This document shows, piece after piece, positions 33,451-43,090 of a stretch of 64,000 bases of DNA (its first letter is position 1; every line of letters starts with the position of its first letter). The stretch comes from Pelagibacteraceae bacterium AG-426-G02 (GTDB taxonomy: Bacteria > Pseudomonadota > Alphaproteobacteria > Pelagibacterales > Pelagibacteraceae). Under the pieces are notes generated by a model that did no database searches, was not told the DNA's origin, and worked only from the letters and a program-made list of their open reading frames with translations. The stretch covers positions 1 through 64,000 of the forward strand of contig QCNQ01000003.1 of the NCBI GenBank assembly GCA_003213155.1, given 5' to 3'. The position numbers and the translations under genes are program-made.

Positions 33451-33921
33451 ATGCCGATTTTTTTAAGTTCACAAAAAATTGTGAAGGATTGGATTGATTA
33501 TAACAATCATATGAATGTTTCTTATTATCTTTTGATCTTTGATAAATATGGGGCTGATATATTAAATGACACCTTTAAAATGGGTGAGCATTCAGCAAGG
33601 ACTACCGGAAAAAGTACGATGATTGTTGAGTCTCATATTACATATAATCAAGAACTAAAGATGAATGATGAGGTAGATGTAAATTTAGTTTTTTTTGATC
33701 ACGATAAAAAAAGGTTGCAATATAAGATGGAAATGATCCATAAGCAAAAGCAATATTTAGCATCTACGATTGAAGTCCTTGCATTATATGTTGATTTAAA
33801 TAATCGAAAAGTCTCAGAATTCGAGGGAGATAAATTAGAAATTATGGATAATTATATTAAAAATAATATAGAAAAGTTTGATAATACTAACCTTAAGTTT
33901 TCCTCTAAATTGAAAAAGTAA
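33451..33921 (+). CDS. Thioesterase (hot-dog fold)
   Basis: VKDWIDYNNHMNVSYYLLIFDKYGADIL pattern of 4HBT-like thioesterases. Confidence 0.8.
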   Translation: MPIFLSSQKIVKDWIDYNNHMNVSYYLLIFDKYGADILNDTFKMGEHSARTTGKSTMIVESHITYNQELKMNDEVDVNLVFFDHDKKRLQYKMEMIHKQKQYLASTIEVLALYVDLNNRKVSEFEGDKLEIMDNYIKNNIEKFDNTNLKFSSKLKK

Positions 33922-33927
33922 ATAAAT

Positions 33928-33955
33928 TTACTTCCAGCCCGCGTACTGGAAGTAA
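33928..33955. terminator. Bidirectional hairpin between convergent genes
   Basis: TTACTTCCAG-CCCGCGTA-CTGGAAGTAA, perfect 10-bp arms. Confidence 0.7.
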
Positions 33956-33963
33956 TAATCTAT

Positions 33964-34290
33964 TTATTGTCCTGGCGCTTTGTATGCACCTGATGCAACT
34001 TCACTCGCTTTAACAGTAGCTTTATTAAAATCAATAGCTTCCAACATTGTTAAATTTTTAACTGCTCCTGATGCTTCTACTACAAGTTTTACTGCTGCAA
34101 AGTCTTCAAATGTTGTAAGTTCATTAACAACAATAAAGTCATATGGACCTCTAACTATATCCATACTATGCATTGTTCCACCCATAGCTTTTGTTAATTG
34201 TTCAACTACTGCTTTTCTATCACTTTTAGGATCTTTTAAAAAACCTTGAAAAGCTTTTTCAGTGTAGTTTCCCATTATATATGCTTTCAT
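33964..34290 (-). CDS. GYD domain protein
   Basis: MKAYIMGNYTEKAFQGFLKDPKSDRKAVVEQLTKAMGGTMHSMDIVRGPYDFIVVNEL. Confidence 0.85.
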   Translation of the reverse strand: MKAYIMGNYTEKAFQGFLKDPKSDRKAVVEQLTKAMGGTMHSMDIVRGPYDFIVVNELTTFEDFAAVKLVVEASGAVKNLTMLEAIDFNKATVKASEVASGAYKAPGQ

Positions 34291-34358
34291 ATGTTACCCC
34301 TTTCTTTATTTAAAAAATATTACAGCAAAATTTATGTATGTAGAAGTGGTATATTTGT

Positions 34359-35156
34359 CTAATTATTTTCTATTCGGTCCATTTCTTTAAGTTCGACTTC
34401 TAACTTATCTAATTCCTCACCACCTGCCATCATGCTTAAAAGTTTTTCTCTAGATATATCTTTTTTTTGAAATGTTCCCATACTTTTTCCTCGATTTAAA
34501 ACTGTAAAACTATTTCCAACAGGATAAGCATGATGAACGTTGTGTGTTATTAAAATTACAGCTAAACCTTGCGATGCTGCTTTAACAATATATTTCAGGA
34601 CCATTGAAGCTTGATGCACACCTAATGCTGACGTTGGTTCATCTAATACTAAAACTTTTGCTCCAAAATAAATTGCTCTAGAAATAGCGAGACATTGTCT
34701 TTCACCTCCAGACATCGTACCGACAGCTTGTGATGGGTCTCTCACATCGATACCTATTTGTCCCATTCTTTCTGCAGCTATAGTGTTTGCTTTTTCAATA
34801 TCAAAAGTTCTGAAAAAAGGTAAACCTTTTTGTGGCTCTCTACCCATAAAAAAATTTCTAGTTACACTCATAAGAGAAACTAATGCTAAATCTTGATAAA
34901 CAGTACCTATCCCAATATCCAAAGCATCTCTTGGTGAGTCAAAAACTATTTTTTGATCCTCAAAAATAATTTCACCTTCATCAGGTTTATGAACGCCTGC
35001 TAAAGTTTTTATTAAAGTAGATTTTCCAGCTCCATTGTCACCAAGTAAGCACATTATCTCGCCTTTTTTTAGTTTCATAGTGACATCTTTCAAAGCAATT
35101 ACTTTACCAAAAAATTTACTTATATTATTGAATTGAACTAAATATTCAGACATCAC
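34359..35156 (-). CDS. Sugar ABC transporter ATP-binding protein (FrcA/RbsA half-type)
   Basis: [57 protein letters not shown]. Confidence 0.93.
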   Translation of the reverse strand: MMSEYLVQFNNISKFFGKVIALKDVTMKLKKGEIMCLLGDNGAGKSTLIKTLAGVHKPDEGEIIFEDQKIVFDSPRDALDIGIGTVYQDLALVSLMSVTRNFFMGREPQKGLPFFRTFDIEKANTIAAERMGQIGIDVRDPSQAVGTMSGGERQCLAISRAIYFGAKVLVLDEPTSALGVHQASMVLKYIVKAASQGLAVILITHNVHHAYPVGNSFTVLNRGKSMGTFQKKDISREKLLSMMAGGEELDKLEVELKEMDRIENN

Positions 35157-36280
35157 TTAGTCTCCGTAACTTTTTTTCTAATATAATTATTGAATACTAC
35201 TGCAATTAACATCATTGCGCCTAAAAAAACCTTAAACCAATCAGTATCCACATCTGTATAAAAAATTCCCATTGATACAGTGCCAAAAATAATAGCGCCC
35301 AATGCTGCTCCGATGGCAGAGCCATAACCTCCAGTCAAAAGACAACCGCCAACCACAGCAGCTGCTATTGCTTCCAATTCTTTTAAAGTTCCTCTCATAG
35401 TATCTGCAGAACCTGCATCTAAAACTTGAATACAAGCAAATATTGTCGATGCTACAGCTGTTCCGATAAATAGACTTATTTTTACTCTTCCAACAGGTAC
35501 ACCAACATTTGTAGCACCAACTTTATCTCCACCTGATGCAAATATCCAATTTCCATATCTAGTTTTCATAAGTATCCAAGTCGCAAATAATGTAAGAGCA
35601 ATAAACCATATTACTGATGGTGGAATACCTGTAGCTAATGGTGTGCCGTCAGTTCTCAGTGCAATTAATTTCATCGATCCTAGCCATGTGAATAACCATT
35701 GAAAAGTATCTGTTGCAAACAACCAAGCGATTGGATCATCCTCTATCAAAACTCTTAATCCTGGTACTTGAGTTCTTCCTGTAATTAATCTGGTAATAGC
35801 CAAAGTTGCCCCTCTTAAAATGAACAACATTGCAAGAGTTACTATGAAGGATGGAAGACCAGTTTTTACTACCATTATACCATTGAAATACCCAATTAGT
35901 ACTGCCATAGCAAAAGCAAAAATAATACTCGTCCATAAAGGCCAGCCCCAATAAATTGCAGGTATAGCGATACAGATTCCTGCAAAACCAATCATTGATC
36001 CAATTGATAAATCAAACTCTCCACCAATCATTAACATTGCAGCAGCAATAGCAATAATTCCTAAATTAGCTGAAACATCTAAAAAATTTAATGTCCCATA
36101 AGCGCTAAACATTCCAGTGTCACCAGCAACTATTCCAAAAAAAATAAAAACTAAAATTGAGCCACCCAAAGCACCAAGCTCTGGTCTGTTTAATAAAACT
36201 CTAAGAGGAGAAATTTTTTTAAGTCTTTCATCTTGTCCACTATCTTTTTTAGATTGAATACTCTCTGATTTTACAGACAT
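35153..36280 (-). CDS. Sugar ABC transporter permease (CUT2 family)
   Basis: [43 protein letters not shown], multiple TM. Confidence 0.93.
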   Translation of the reverse strand: MSVKSESIQSKKDSGQDERLKKISPLRVLLNRPELGALGGSILVFIFFGIVAGDTGMFSAYGTLNFLDVSANLGIIAIAAAMLMIGGEFDLSIGSMIGFAGICIAIPAIYWGWPLWTSIIFAFAMAVLIGYFNGIMVVKTGLPSFIVTLAMLFILRGATLAITRLITGRTQVPGLRVLIEDDPIAWLFATDTFQWLFTWLGSMKLIALRTDGTPLATGIPPSVIWFIALTLFATWILMKTRYGNWIFASGGDKVGATNVGVPVGRVKISLFIGTAVASTIFACIQVLDAGSADTMRGTLKELEAIAAAVVGGCLLTGGYGSAIGAALGAIIFGTVSMGIFYTDVDTDWFKVFLGAMMLIAVVFNNYIRKKVTETK

Positions 36281-36311
36281 ATAAAAATTATAATTTAAAG
36301 ATGATTAAAAA

Positions 36312-36341
36312 AAAGGCCTGACTAACATTAGTCAGGCCTTT
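36312..36341 (-). terminator. Intra-operon hairpin between substrate-binding protein and permease genes
   Basis: AAAGGCCTGACTAA/TTAGTCAGGCCTTT, followed on the minus strand by a T-run. Confidence 0.85.
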
Positions 36342-36352
36342 AATTCATATTT

Positions 36353-37276
36353 TTATCTATAACCTTGAGCTGCCCATTTAATTACTTTAGACGCATTGTC
36401 AGGAGTAACAAACCCAGGTCCAGTCATTACCACACCTGCTGGCATTGTTCCCCATCTCATATATTGTCCAAAGATAGCTATTGGCAAATATCCTTGTAGA
36501 TATTGCTGTTGGTCAATTAAAAACTCTACTTTTCCTGCAGCAGCAGCTTTTAACATATTTGGAGACATATCAAATGTTCCTAATCTTACAGAACCAACTT
36601 TTCCAGCAGATTCGAGTGCTTTCAAAGCTGCTTCACCAGATAATCCAGCACCTAAAGTTAGAATAGTGTCATAGCCACCACCTAATTTTGCAGCAACAGC
36701 TTTTTGAATTTCTGTTGGGTCATTTGAAGTACCTAAAATATCAACAGATCCACCGAAACCTTTTTTGAAACCAGCACATCTTCTATCAAGTGCAACGTTT
36801 CCGACCTCATGGTTAACACATAATGCTTTTTTTCCACCAGCGGCTTTCATTTTTTGTCCACCACCTACACCTGCTTCAAACTCAGTTTGTCCAACGTGTG
36901 CACTAATTCCTAAAGATGCATAATCATCAGATCCAGAGTTCATTGATATTACAGGAATACCAGCAGCAATCGCAGCTTTAACTGATTTTCCTAAAGCAGC
37001 AGCATCTGGTAATGTGATCACAATACCTTTCGGTTTTTGTGATACAGCATTATCTATTAATTTTGCCATTTCTACCATGTCAAAAGTAGCTGGTGCTGTG
37101 TATTTGCAAGACACTCCCATGTCTTTACATCCAGCATCAACTCCATTTTTAGCAACTGACCAGAAAGGATCGTTTGCTTGACCATGAGAAACCACAATTA
37201 TATCTACAGCTAAAGCAGATACAGACATCATTGCCCATGCAGCTAAAGCCAATATAAAGTTTTTTATTGTTTTCAT
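36353..37276 (-). CDS. Periplasmic sugar-binding protein (CUT2; inositol-type by context)
   Basis: Signal peptide; IIVVSHGQANDPFWSVAKNGVDAGCKDM, AGIPVISMNSG. Confidence 0.9.
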   Translation of the reverse strand: MKTIKNFILALAAWAMMSVSALAVDIIVVSHGQANDPFWSVAKNGVDAGCKDMGVSCKYTAPATFDMVEMAKLIDNAVSQKPKGIVITLPDAAALGKSVKAAIAAGIPVISMNSGSDDYASLGISAHVGQTEFEAGVGGGQKMKAAGGKKALCVNHEVGNVALDRRCAGFKKGFGGSVDILGTSNDPTEIQKAVAAKLGGGYDTILTLGAGLSGEAALKALESAGKVGSVRLGTFDMSPNMLKAAAAGKVEFLIDQQQYLQGYLPIAIFGQYMRWGTMPAGVVMTGPGFVTPDNASKVIKWAAQGYR

Positions 37277-37376
37277 TATTCCCCTTTAATTAAAGTTAAC
37301 TTTTAAAAGTAAATCTAATCAAAATATCATTTAGTTGTAAAGCAGACAGGTTGTATTCTACTAAGGGTTGATTCAA

Positions 37377-38378
37377 TTAAAGATTAAGTTTTTCAAACTT
37401 TTTTGATCTTAAAGATTTTTGAGCTGCATTCGCAATTATCAGAGCTTTTCTTCCCTCTTCAAATCCTGCAAGAGGTTGAATTTTCTTTCTAATAAATTTT
37501 GCAAAATCCTTTAATTGATTTTTATAAGCATCTTTATACCTATCAATAAAAAAATTAAGCAGAGGAGATTTGTTTGAAGTTGATTGTGCAGAATATAAAG
37601 ATGTCTCGTTTTGTCTTTTATTTTCTGAAATTAACATACCTTTTGATCCAAATAATTCTATTCTTTGATCATAACCGAAACTACAATGTCTGGAATTAGT
37701 TATTATGCACTGAACACCAGCTTTAGATCTAATTATGGAAGATGTTAATTCAAAATCTTTTATTTTATCAAATCTTTTGTCTGATATGTTGCTACCAGAG
37801 GCTATTATTTTTGCAGGCTCATCATTACCAAGGTAGAATCTAACAAGATCAAAATCATGGATCATCATATCTCTAAAAATACCACCAGATTCTTTTAGAT
37901 ATTTCATAGTTGGCGGGGCAGGATCACGACTAGTGATAATAATTTTTTCTAATTTACCTATTTTTCCACTAAGTAATTGTTTTTTTAAGCTATTGTGTGT
38001 TGGATCATATCGTCTATTAAAACCTAATTGTATTTTTGGATTTAATTTATTAATTTTTTTTTTGCAGGTTTCAATTTTTTTAATACTTAAATCCAGTGGT
38101 TTTTCACAAAAGATAATTTTTCTATTTTTAACACCATCTAAAATAAATCTAATATGTGTCGATGTTGTTGAGGCAATAAAAATAGCTTTTATATTTTTAT
38201 CTTTATAAGCCACAGATGGTTTGTTTATAGCTTTTGTTTTTAATGTTTTTGAATATTTTTTAGATAATTTTTGTTCAATGTCATAAATATATTTAAGATT
38301 AAAATCTTTACTACGCATTAAATTTTTTCCATGCATAATACCAATTCTACCAAGTCCAAATAAAGCTATATCAATCAT
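37377..38378 (-). CDS. iolG: Inositol 2-dehydrogenase-like Gfo/Idh/MocA oxidoreductase
   Basis: IALFGLGRIGIMHGKNLM, CEKPLDLSIKKIE, LGFNRRYDPTHNSLK, GGIFRDMMIHDFDLVRFYLG. Confidence 0.85.
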   Translation of the reverse strand: MIDIALFGLGRIGIMHGKNLMRSKDFNLKYIYDIEQKLSKKYSKTLKTKAINKPSVAYKDKNIKAIFIASTTSTHIRFILDGVKNRKIIFCEKPLDLSIKKIETCKKKINKLNPKIQLGFNRRYDPTHNSLKKQLLSGKIGKLEKIIITSRDPAPPTMKYLKESGGIFRDMMIHDFDLVRFYLGNDEPAKIIASGSNISDKRFDKIKDFELTSSIIRSKAGVQCIITNSRHCSFGYDQRIELFGSKGMLISENKRQNETSLYSAQSTSNKSPLLNFFIDRYKDAYKNQLKDFAKFIRKKIQPLAGFEEGRKALIIANAAQKSLRSKKFEKLNL

Positions 38379-38422
38379 TAAAAATTTGTATTAAAATAAT
38401 AACTTAACTAAAAAAATTTCTT

Positions 38423-39325
38423 ATGTCAGTAAAATTAGGAGTTGCACCCATTGCATGGAGTAATGATGACATGCCCGAGTTAGGCGGTGAAACTACATTA
38501 GAGCAATGTTTAAAAGAAGCCAATGAAGCAGGCTATATAGGCATAGAGTCTGGTGGAAAATTTCCAAAGAAATCTTCTGAATTAATTCCAAAATTAGATC
38601 AATTTAATCTTAAACTTTGCTCAGGATGGTATGGCGCAAATCTTAGAAAAAATTCTGTTGAGGAAGAAAAAAAATCCATTCAAGAACAACTAAATTTATT
38701 TAAAGATTGTGATGCACCTTGTATAGTTTTTGCAGAAGTTTCTGGCTCTATACAAGGAAATCCTAATAGAAAATTATCAACTCGGCCTCAAATGGAAAAA
38801 GATGAATGGCAGAAGTTTTGTGAAAAAATTTCTGAACTAGGAAAATATTTAGAGGATGAAGGGATGCCTTTGGCATATCACCATCATATGGGAACAGTAA
38901 TTGAAACTCAAAAAGATACTGAAAGACTTATAGAAAATACTCATGAAAGTGTAAAATTAACATTAGATACAGGACATATGTTATTTGCAAAAGGAGACTC
39001 AAAATCTATATTACAAAATTATTATGAAAGAATTTTACACGTCCATTGTAAAGATATAAGAAAACAAGTTCTTGAAAAATCTTTAAAAGAGGATTTAAGT
39101 TTTAGAGGTGCTTTTTTAGAGGGCGCGTTTACAGTACCAGGAGATGGCTGTATTGATTATCAACCTTTATTTAATGTATTAAAAAATAATAATTATTCAG
39201 GATGGCTAGTGGTTGAGGCAGAACAGGATCCGGCAAAAGCAAATCCGTTAGAGTATGCAAAAATTGGTTATAAATATCTTACAGATACATTAAAAAAATC
39301 TGAAATTGAAATTTATAAAAATTGA
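38423..39325 (+). CDS. iolE: Myo-inosose-2 dehydratase
   Basis: KLGVAPIAWSNDDMPELGGETTLEQCLKEANEAGYIGIE, LAYHHHMGTVIET, LTLDTGHM, HVHCKDIR. Confidence 0.92.
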   Translation: MSVKLGVAPIAWSNDDMPELGGETTLEQCLKEANEAGYIGIESGGKFPKKSSELIPKLDQFNLKLCSGWYGANLRKNSVEEEKKSIQEQLNLFKDCDAPCIVFAEVSGSIQGNPNRKLSTRPQMEKDEWQKFCEKISELGKYLEDEGMPLAYHHHMGTVIETQKDTERLIENTHESVKLTLDTGHMLFAKGDSKSILQNYYERILHVHCKDIRKQVLEKSLKEDLSFRGAFLEGAFTVPGDGCIDYQPLFNVLKNNNYSGWLVVEAEQDPAKANPLEYAKIGYKYLTDTLKKSEIEIYKN

Positions 39326-39826
39326 TTATCTATAGAGTGAAGTTAGTTCATTATTTCCAGCAGCAACACATGGAGATTTAAAACAAGTACCCACAACCCA
39401 TTCAGATCCAGGATCAGGTAAAAAATTTGATGACATCACAAATATAACGCCCATCTCAACCGATTGCCCCGCCTTACCTTCAGCTTTAATTCTAGGATCA
39501 GGATCAGTTTTTACTTTAGTATCCTCTGAAAAAGGATTCTCTATATTAAGATTTTTGTTTATATAATTCACAACTTTGGATGAGGACCATTCGCCATTAC
39601 AGGGATCACCCCAAATAGTGAATTTACCTTCATCATTATTCCCGCAATTATTTATTTCTCCATTAATAAAATCGACTACTTTCTTATGATTTTCTTTGAC
39701 TAAGTTAGCTTTTGCTTCAACTGCGGGCCTTGTACTTGCGGTCCAAATCAACATCCCAACCACATATACTAATGATAACAATACTAATGCTTCTAATAGT
39801 CCAAAATTTTTGAAATTTATTCGCAT
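39326..39826 (-). CDS. Single-TM hypothetical protein, possibly pilin-like
   Basis: NFKNFGLLEALVLLSLVYVVGMLIW N-terminus followed by a soluble cysteine-containing domain. Confidence 0.5.
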   Translation of the reverse strand: MRINFKNFGLLEALVLLSLVYVVGMLIWTASTRPAVEAKANLVKENHKKVVDFINGEINNCGNNDEGKFTIWGDPCNGEWSSSKVVNYINKNLNIENPFSEDTKVKTDPDPRIKAEGKAGQSVEMGVIFVMSSNFLPDPGSEWVVGTCFKSPCVAAGNNELTSLYR

Positions 39827-39828
39827 AA

Positions 39829-40794
39829 TTAAAGTTTAATAATTTTTGATTTGTCTAATTTTTTTTCAAAAAAATCAATTATATTTTGTATTGTTTCTTT
39901 TCCCATTCTTATCATGCATTCTTCAGTAAATGCAGCGGTATGAGGACTTAAAAAAACTTTATTGTTTTTTAGCAAAGGATTATCCTCTTTAGGTGGTTCT
40001 GTTTCAAAAACATCTAAACCTGCACCGAATATAAGACTTTCATTTAATGCTTTGTCTAAGTCATTCTCATTAATCATTCCACCTCTTGCAGCATTAATAA
40101 TTATACAATTTTTCCTCATTGTTTTAAGTAAGTCATAATTAATAATATTTTTCGTTTTTTCATTAAGAGGCATATGTAAAGAAATGGCATCCATAGATTT
40201 TACTGCTTCTGTAAGATCTTCAACTTTTTTTCCACCCAATTCTTCAATAATATCTTTTGAAACAAATGGATCATAAACAAAAACATTCATTTCAAATCCT
40301 TTGCATCTTCTAATTAAAGATTGACCAATTCTACCAAATCCAGCAATTAAAATATTTTTTTTCCAAAGTTCAATTGTTTTTGGAAGTTTGTTTCTATTAG
40401 AAAAATTTCCTGTTTTAACAGCCTCATCATACATGTTTTTTCTCTTTGATATATTGAGCAACATAAACATAACATGTTCTGCCACCGCAACAGCATTTGC
40501 TGTAGCCGTAATTGCCAAGGTGATATTTTTTTCTTTAGAAGACTTGAGATCAATATTGTCGTACCCAACGCCATGGCGAGATATAATCTTAAGTTTTTTT
40601 GATATATTGATTAATTCGCTAGATAAATTTGCTGTTCTAATTGATAGACCATCACACTCCAAAATTTTTTGTTTAATATCTTTGTCATCTATATTTTCAA
40701 TAATCTCATAATCATAATTTGTGTTATTCTTTATGAGATCTATCCCCGCTTTATGAATAGGTTGAATTATCAAAATTTTTTTTTTATCTGACAC
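39829..40794 (-). CDS. D-2-hydroxyacid dehydrogenase (SerA-like)
   Basis: IAGFGRIGQSLIRRCKGFEMNVFVYDPF, INAARGGMINENDLDKAL, LSPHTAAFTEE. Confidence 0.9.
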   Translation of the reverse strand: MSDKKKILIIQPIHKAGIDLIKNNTNYDYEIIENIDDKDIKQKILECDGLSIRTANLSSELINISKKLKIISRHGVGYDNIDLKSSKEKNITLAITATANAVAVAEHVMFMLLNISKRKNMYDEAVKTGNFSNRNKLPKTIELWKKNILIAGFGRIGQSLIRRCKGFEMNVFVYDPFVSKDIIEELGGKKVEDLTEAVKSMDAISLHMPLNEKTKNIINYDLLKTMRKNCIIINAARGGMINENDLDKALNESLIFGAGLDVFETEPPKEDNPLLKNNKVFLSPHTAAFTEECMIRMGKETIQNIIDFFEKKLDKSKIIKL

Positions 40795-40800
40795 TTAAAT

Positions 40801-41592
40801 TTAGTAAGCTTTAGAGTCTTCTTTTGATTTGATTGATTTTAATTTAGATACAGCATCTTTTGCACCTGCACTCATATACCTTTGATCGGATCCAATGGTT
40901 ACCAAATTAAATCCTAAATTAAGCATTTTTTTTGCATACTCTGGACTAGCATTATGAATACCTGCAAAAATTTTATTTTTTTTTGCATGTTCCAATATAT
41001 TCAAAATCTTTTCATAAGTTGGACTTCCTTCAGGATTATCAAAAGCTGGTTTTTGACCTATAGCCAGACTTAAATCAGCAGGTCCAATATAAATTCCATC
41101 TATTCCAGGCGTACTCATAATTTCATCTAATTTATCTAAGGCTTCTTTTGTCTCTATCATTGCCATTTTTAAAATCTCATTATTTGCAAAATCTCCATAA
41201 TCTGAACCTCCATAAATTAATCCTCTAATTGGTCCAAAACTTCTATACCCTTTAGGGGGATACATGCATGCTTGAACGAATTTTTCAGCTTCAAATTTGT
41301 TGCTCACCATTGGACAAATTACGCCGTAGCACCCTGCATCTAAAATTTTCATTATTTGTCCTGGTTCATTCCAGTTTACTCTTGCTAAAGGAGTAACATC
41401 CGTAGATGAAATTGATTGCAGCATTTGTAATGCATTTGGATAATCTATAACACCATGTTGCATATCAATTGTAAGCGAGTCCCAACCTTGATGAGACATT
41501 ACTTCAGCTGAAAAAGAGCTAGGAATTTGTAACCAGCCATTAATTATTTGCTCACCATCTCTCATCATCTTTTTTATTTTATTTGGCCTCAT
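40801..41592 (-). CDS. HpcH/HpaI family aldolase
   Basis: GWLQIPSSFSAEVMSHQGWDSLTIDMQHGVIDY, MVSNKFEAEKFVQACMYPPKGYRSFGPIRG, GIDGIYIGPADLSLAIG. Confidence 0.93.
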   Translation of the reverse strand: MRPNKIKKMMRDGEQIINGWLQIPSSFSAEVMSHQGWDSLTIDMQHGVIDYPNALQMLQSISSTDVTPLARVNWNEPGQIMKILDAGCYGVICPMVSNKFEAEKFVQACMYPPKGYRSFGPIRGLIYGGSDYGDFANNEILKMAMIETKEALDKLDEIMSTPGIDGIYIGPADLSLAIGQKPAFDNPEGSPTYEKILNILEHAKKNKIFAGIHNASPEYAKKMLNLGFNLVTIGSDQRYMSAGAKDAVSKLKSIKSKEDSKAY

Positions 41593-41593
41593 T

Positions 41594-43036
41594 TTAAGAT
41601 TTCAAACCAAGGTGAGTGTACTTTATATTAAGATAATCTTTAATTGCCATTGAACCACCTTCACGTCCATATCCAGTTTGTTTAATTCCGCCAAAAGGTG
41701 CCTCAGCTATCGCAACTGCAGGAGTATTAACCGCTACAGTACCAGTTTCCATTAATTCTGAAGCTCTGTGAGCTTTGTCCATAGAATTTGTATAAATATA
41801 ACTACATAACCCTAAGTCATTATCATTAGCTCTCTCAACTACTTCATCAAAAGTTTTAAATGACAACATTGGAACTAATGGACCAAATGGTTCTTGTTTC
41901 ATTATTGTAAAATTGTCCTTTACATTGTCAAAAACTGTTGGCTCATAAAAATATCCTTTGTTAAAACCTTGAGGTCTTTTTCCACCCAATAAAACTTTTG
42001 CTCCTTCCTTTTTAGTTGTTTCAACTAATTCTTCAATTTCTCCTAATCTTTTTGCAGTTGTTAGAGGACCTAACTGAACTCCTTCATCTAAACCATTACC
42101 AATTTTTAATTTTTTTGTTCTTTCAATAAACGCATTAATGAATTCGTCTTTTTTATTTTCTTGTATATAAAATCTGTTAGGTGAAATACAAACTTGACCA
42201 TTATTTCTAAATTTTGCAGTAATTGCCATATCTGCAACTTTATTTATATCAACATCATCAAAAACTATAAAAGGTGAGTGTCCACTAAGCTCCATAGTGA
42301 CTCTTTGAACTTTGTCTGCGGCCTTTTTTAAGATTAATTTACCTACTCTTGTTGATCCAGTAATAGAAACCTTTTTAATAATATCAGACTCTAACAACTC
42401 ATTTGAAATACTTTCAGGGTCTCCTGATAATAAGTTTACAACTCCAGGAGGGACTCCCGCTTCTTTACAAATATCTACTAACTCCATTACTGTTCCTGGA
42501 GTAATTACATCAGGCTTACAAACTACTGAACATCCGGCAGCTAATGCTGTTGAAATTTTTCTTGCTGCTAGAATTAAAGGAAAATTCCATGGCACTAAAG
42601 CTGCTACAACTCCAACTGGCTGATAATAAACATGAACTCTGGTATCTGGAAATCGACTTTCGACTGTTTGTCCATAAATTCTTTTTGTTTCTTCAGCATT
42701 CCACTCAAAAATATCAGCAGCCCCACCAGTTTCGCCAATTCCCTCTGCTAAAGGTTTTCCAACTTCAATTGTTAACCATTTTGCTAAAACATCTTGTTTT
42801 TTTCTTAAAAGATCAGCAATTTTTCTAATAATATATGATCTCTGCCAAGGTAAAGTGTTTTTCCAAACTTCCAAACCTTTCTCTGCAGATTTAAGAGCTT
42901 TTTGAACATCTGCTGAAGACGCTTTAGACGCTTGGCCAATAATTTCTTCCGTAGCAGGATTTATAACATCGTAAGTTTCTTTTTTTTCCGCTTGTTGCCA
43001 CTTACCATCAATGAACTGCCCAAATTTACTATACAT
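41594..43036 (-). CDS. NAD(P)-dependent succinate-semialdehyde-dehydrogenase-like ALDH
   Basis: VPWNFPLILAARKISTALAAGCSVVCKP, TMELSGHSPFIVFDD, RNNGQVCISPNRFYIQ. Start at 43036 preferred over 43147, which runs into iolD. Confidence 0.92.
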   Translation of the reverse strand: MYSKFGQFIDGKWQQAEKKETYDVINPATEEIIGQASKASSADVQKALKSAEKGLEVWKNTLPWQRSYIIRKIADLLRKKQDVLAKWLTIEVGKPLAEGIGETGGAADIFEWNAEETKRIYGQTVESRFPDTRVHVYYQPVGVVAALVPWNFPLILAARKISTALAAGCSVVCKPDVITPGTVMELVDICKEAGVPPGVVNLLSGDPESISNELLESDIIKKVSITGSTRVGKLILKKAADKVQRVTMELSGHSPFIVFDDVDINKVADMAITAKFRNNGQVCISPNRFYIQENKKDEFINAFIERTKKLKIGNGLDEGVQLGPLTTAKRLGEIEELVETTKKEGAKVLLGGKRPQGFNKGYFYEPTVFDNVKDNFTIMKQEPFGPLVPMLSFKTFDEVVERANDNDLGLCSYIYTNSMDKAHRASELMETGTVAVNTPAVAIAEAPFGGIKQTGYGREGGSMAIKDYLNIKYTHLGLKS

Positions 43037-43090
43037 AATTTTTATTTTATGGTTAATTAAGCGAAATTTTAAGAGAATATATCTACAATT

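Noticed and set aside
42312-42828. Plus-strand ORFs inside the ALDH gene
   Set aside because: Antisense to a well-supported ALDH; low-complexity Leu/Lys translations.
37286-43070. Shared TTAATTAA upstream of the SBP gene and iolD
   Set aside because: 8-bp AT-only palindrome in an AT-rich genome; insufficient to propose a common regulator.
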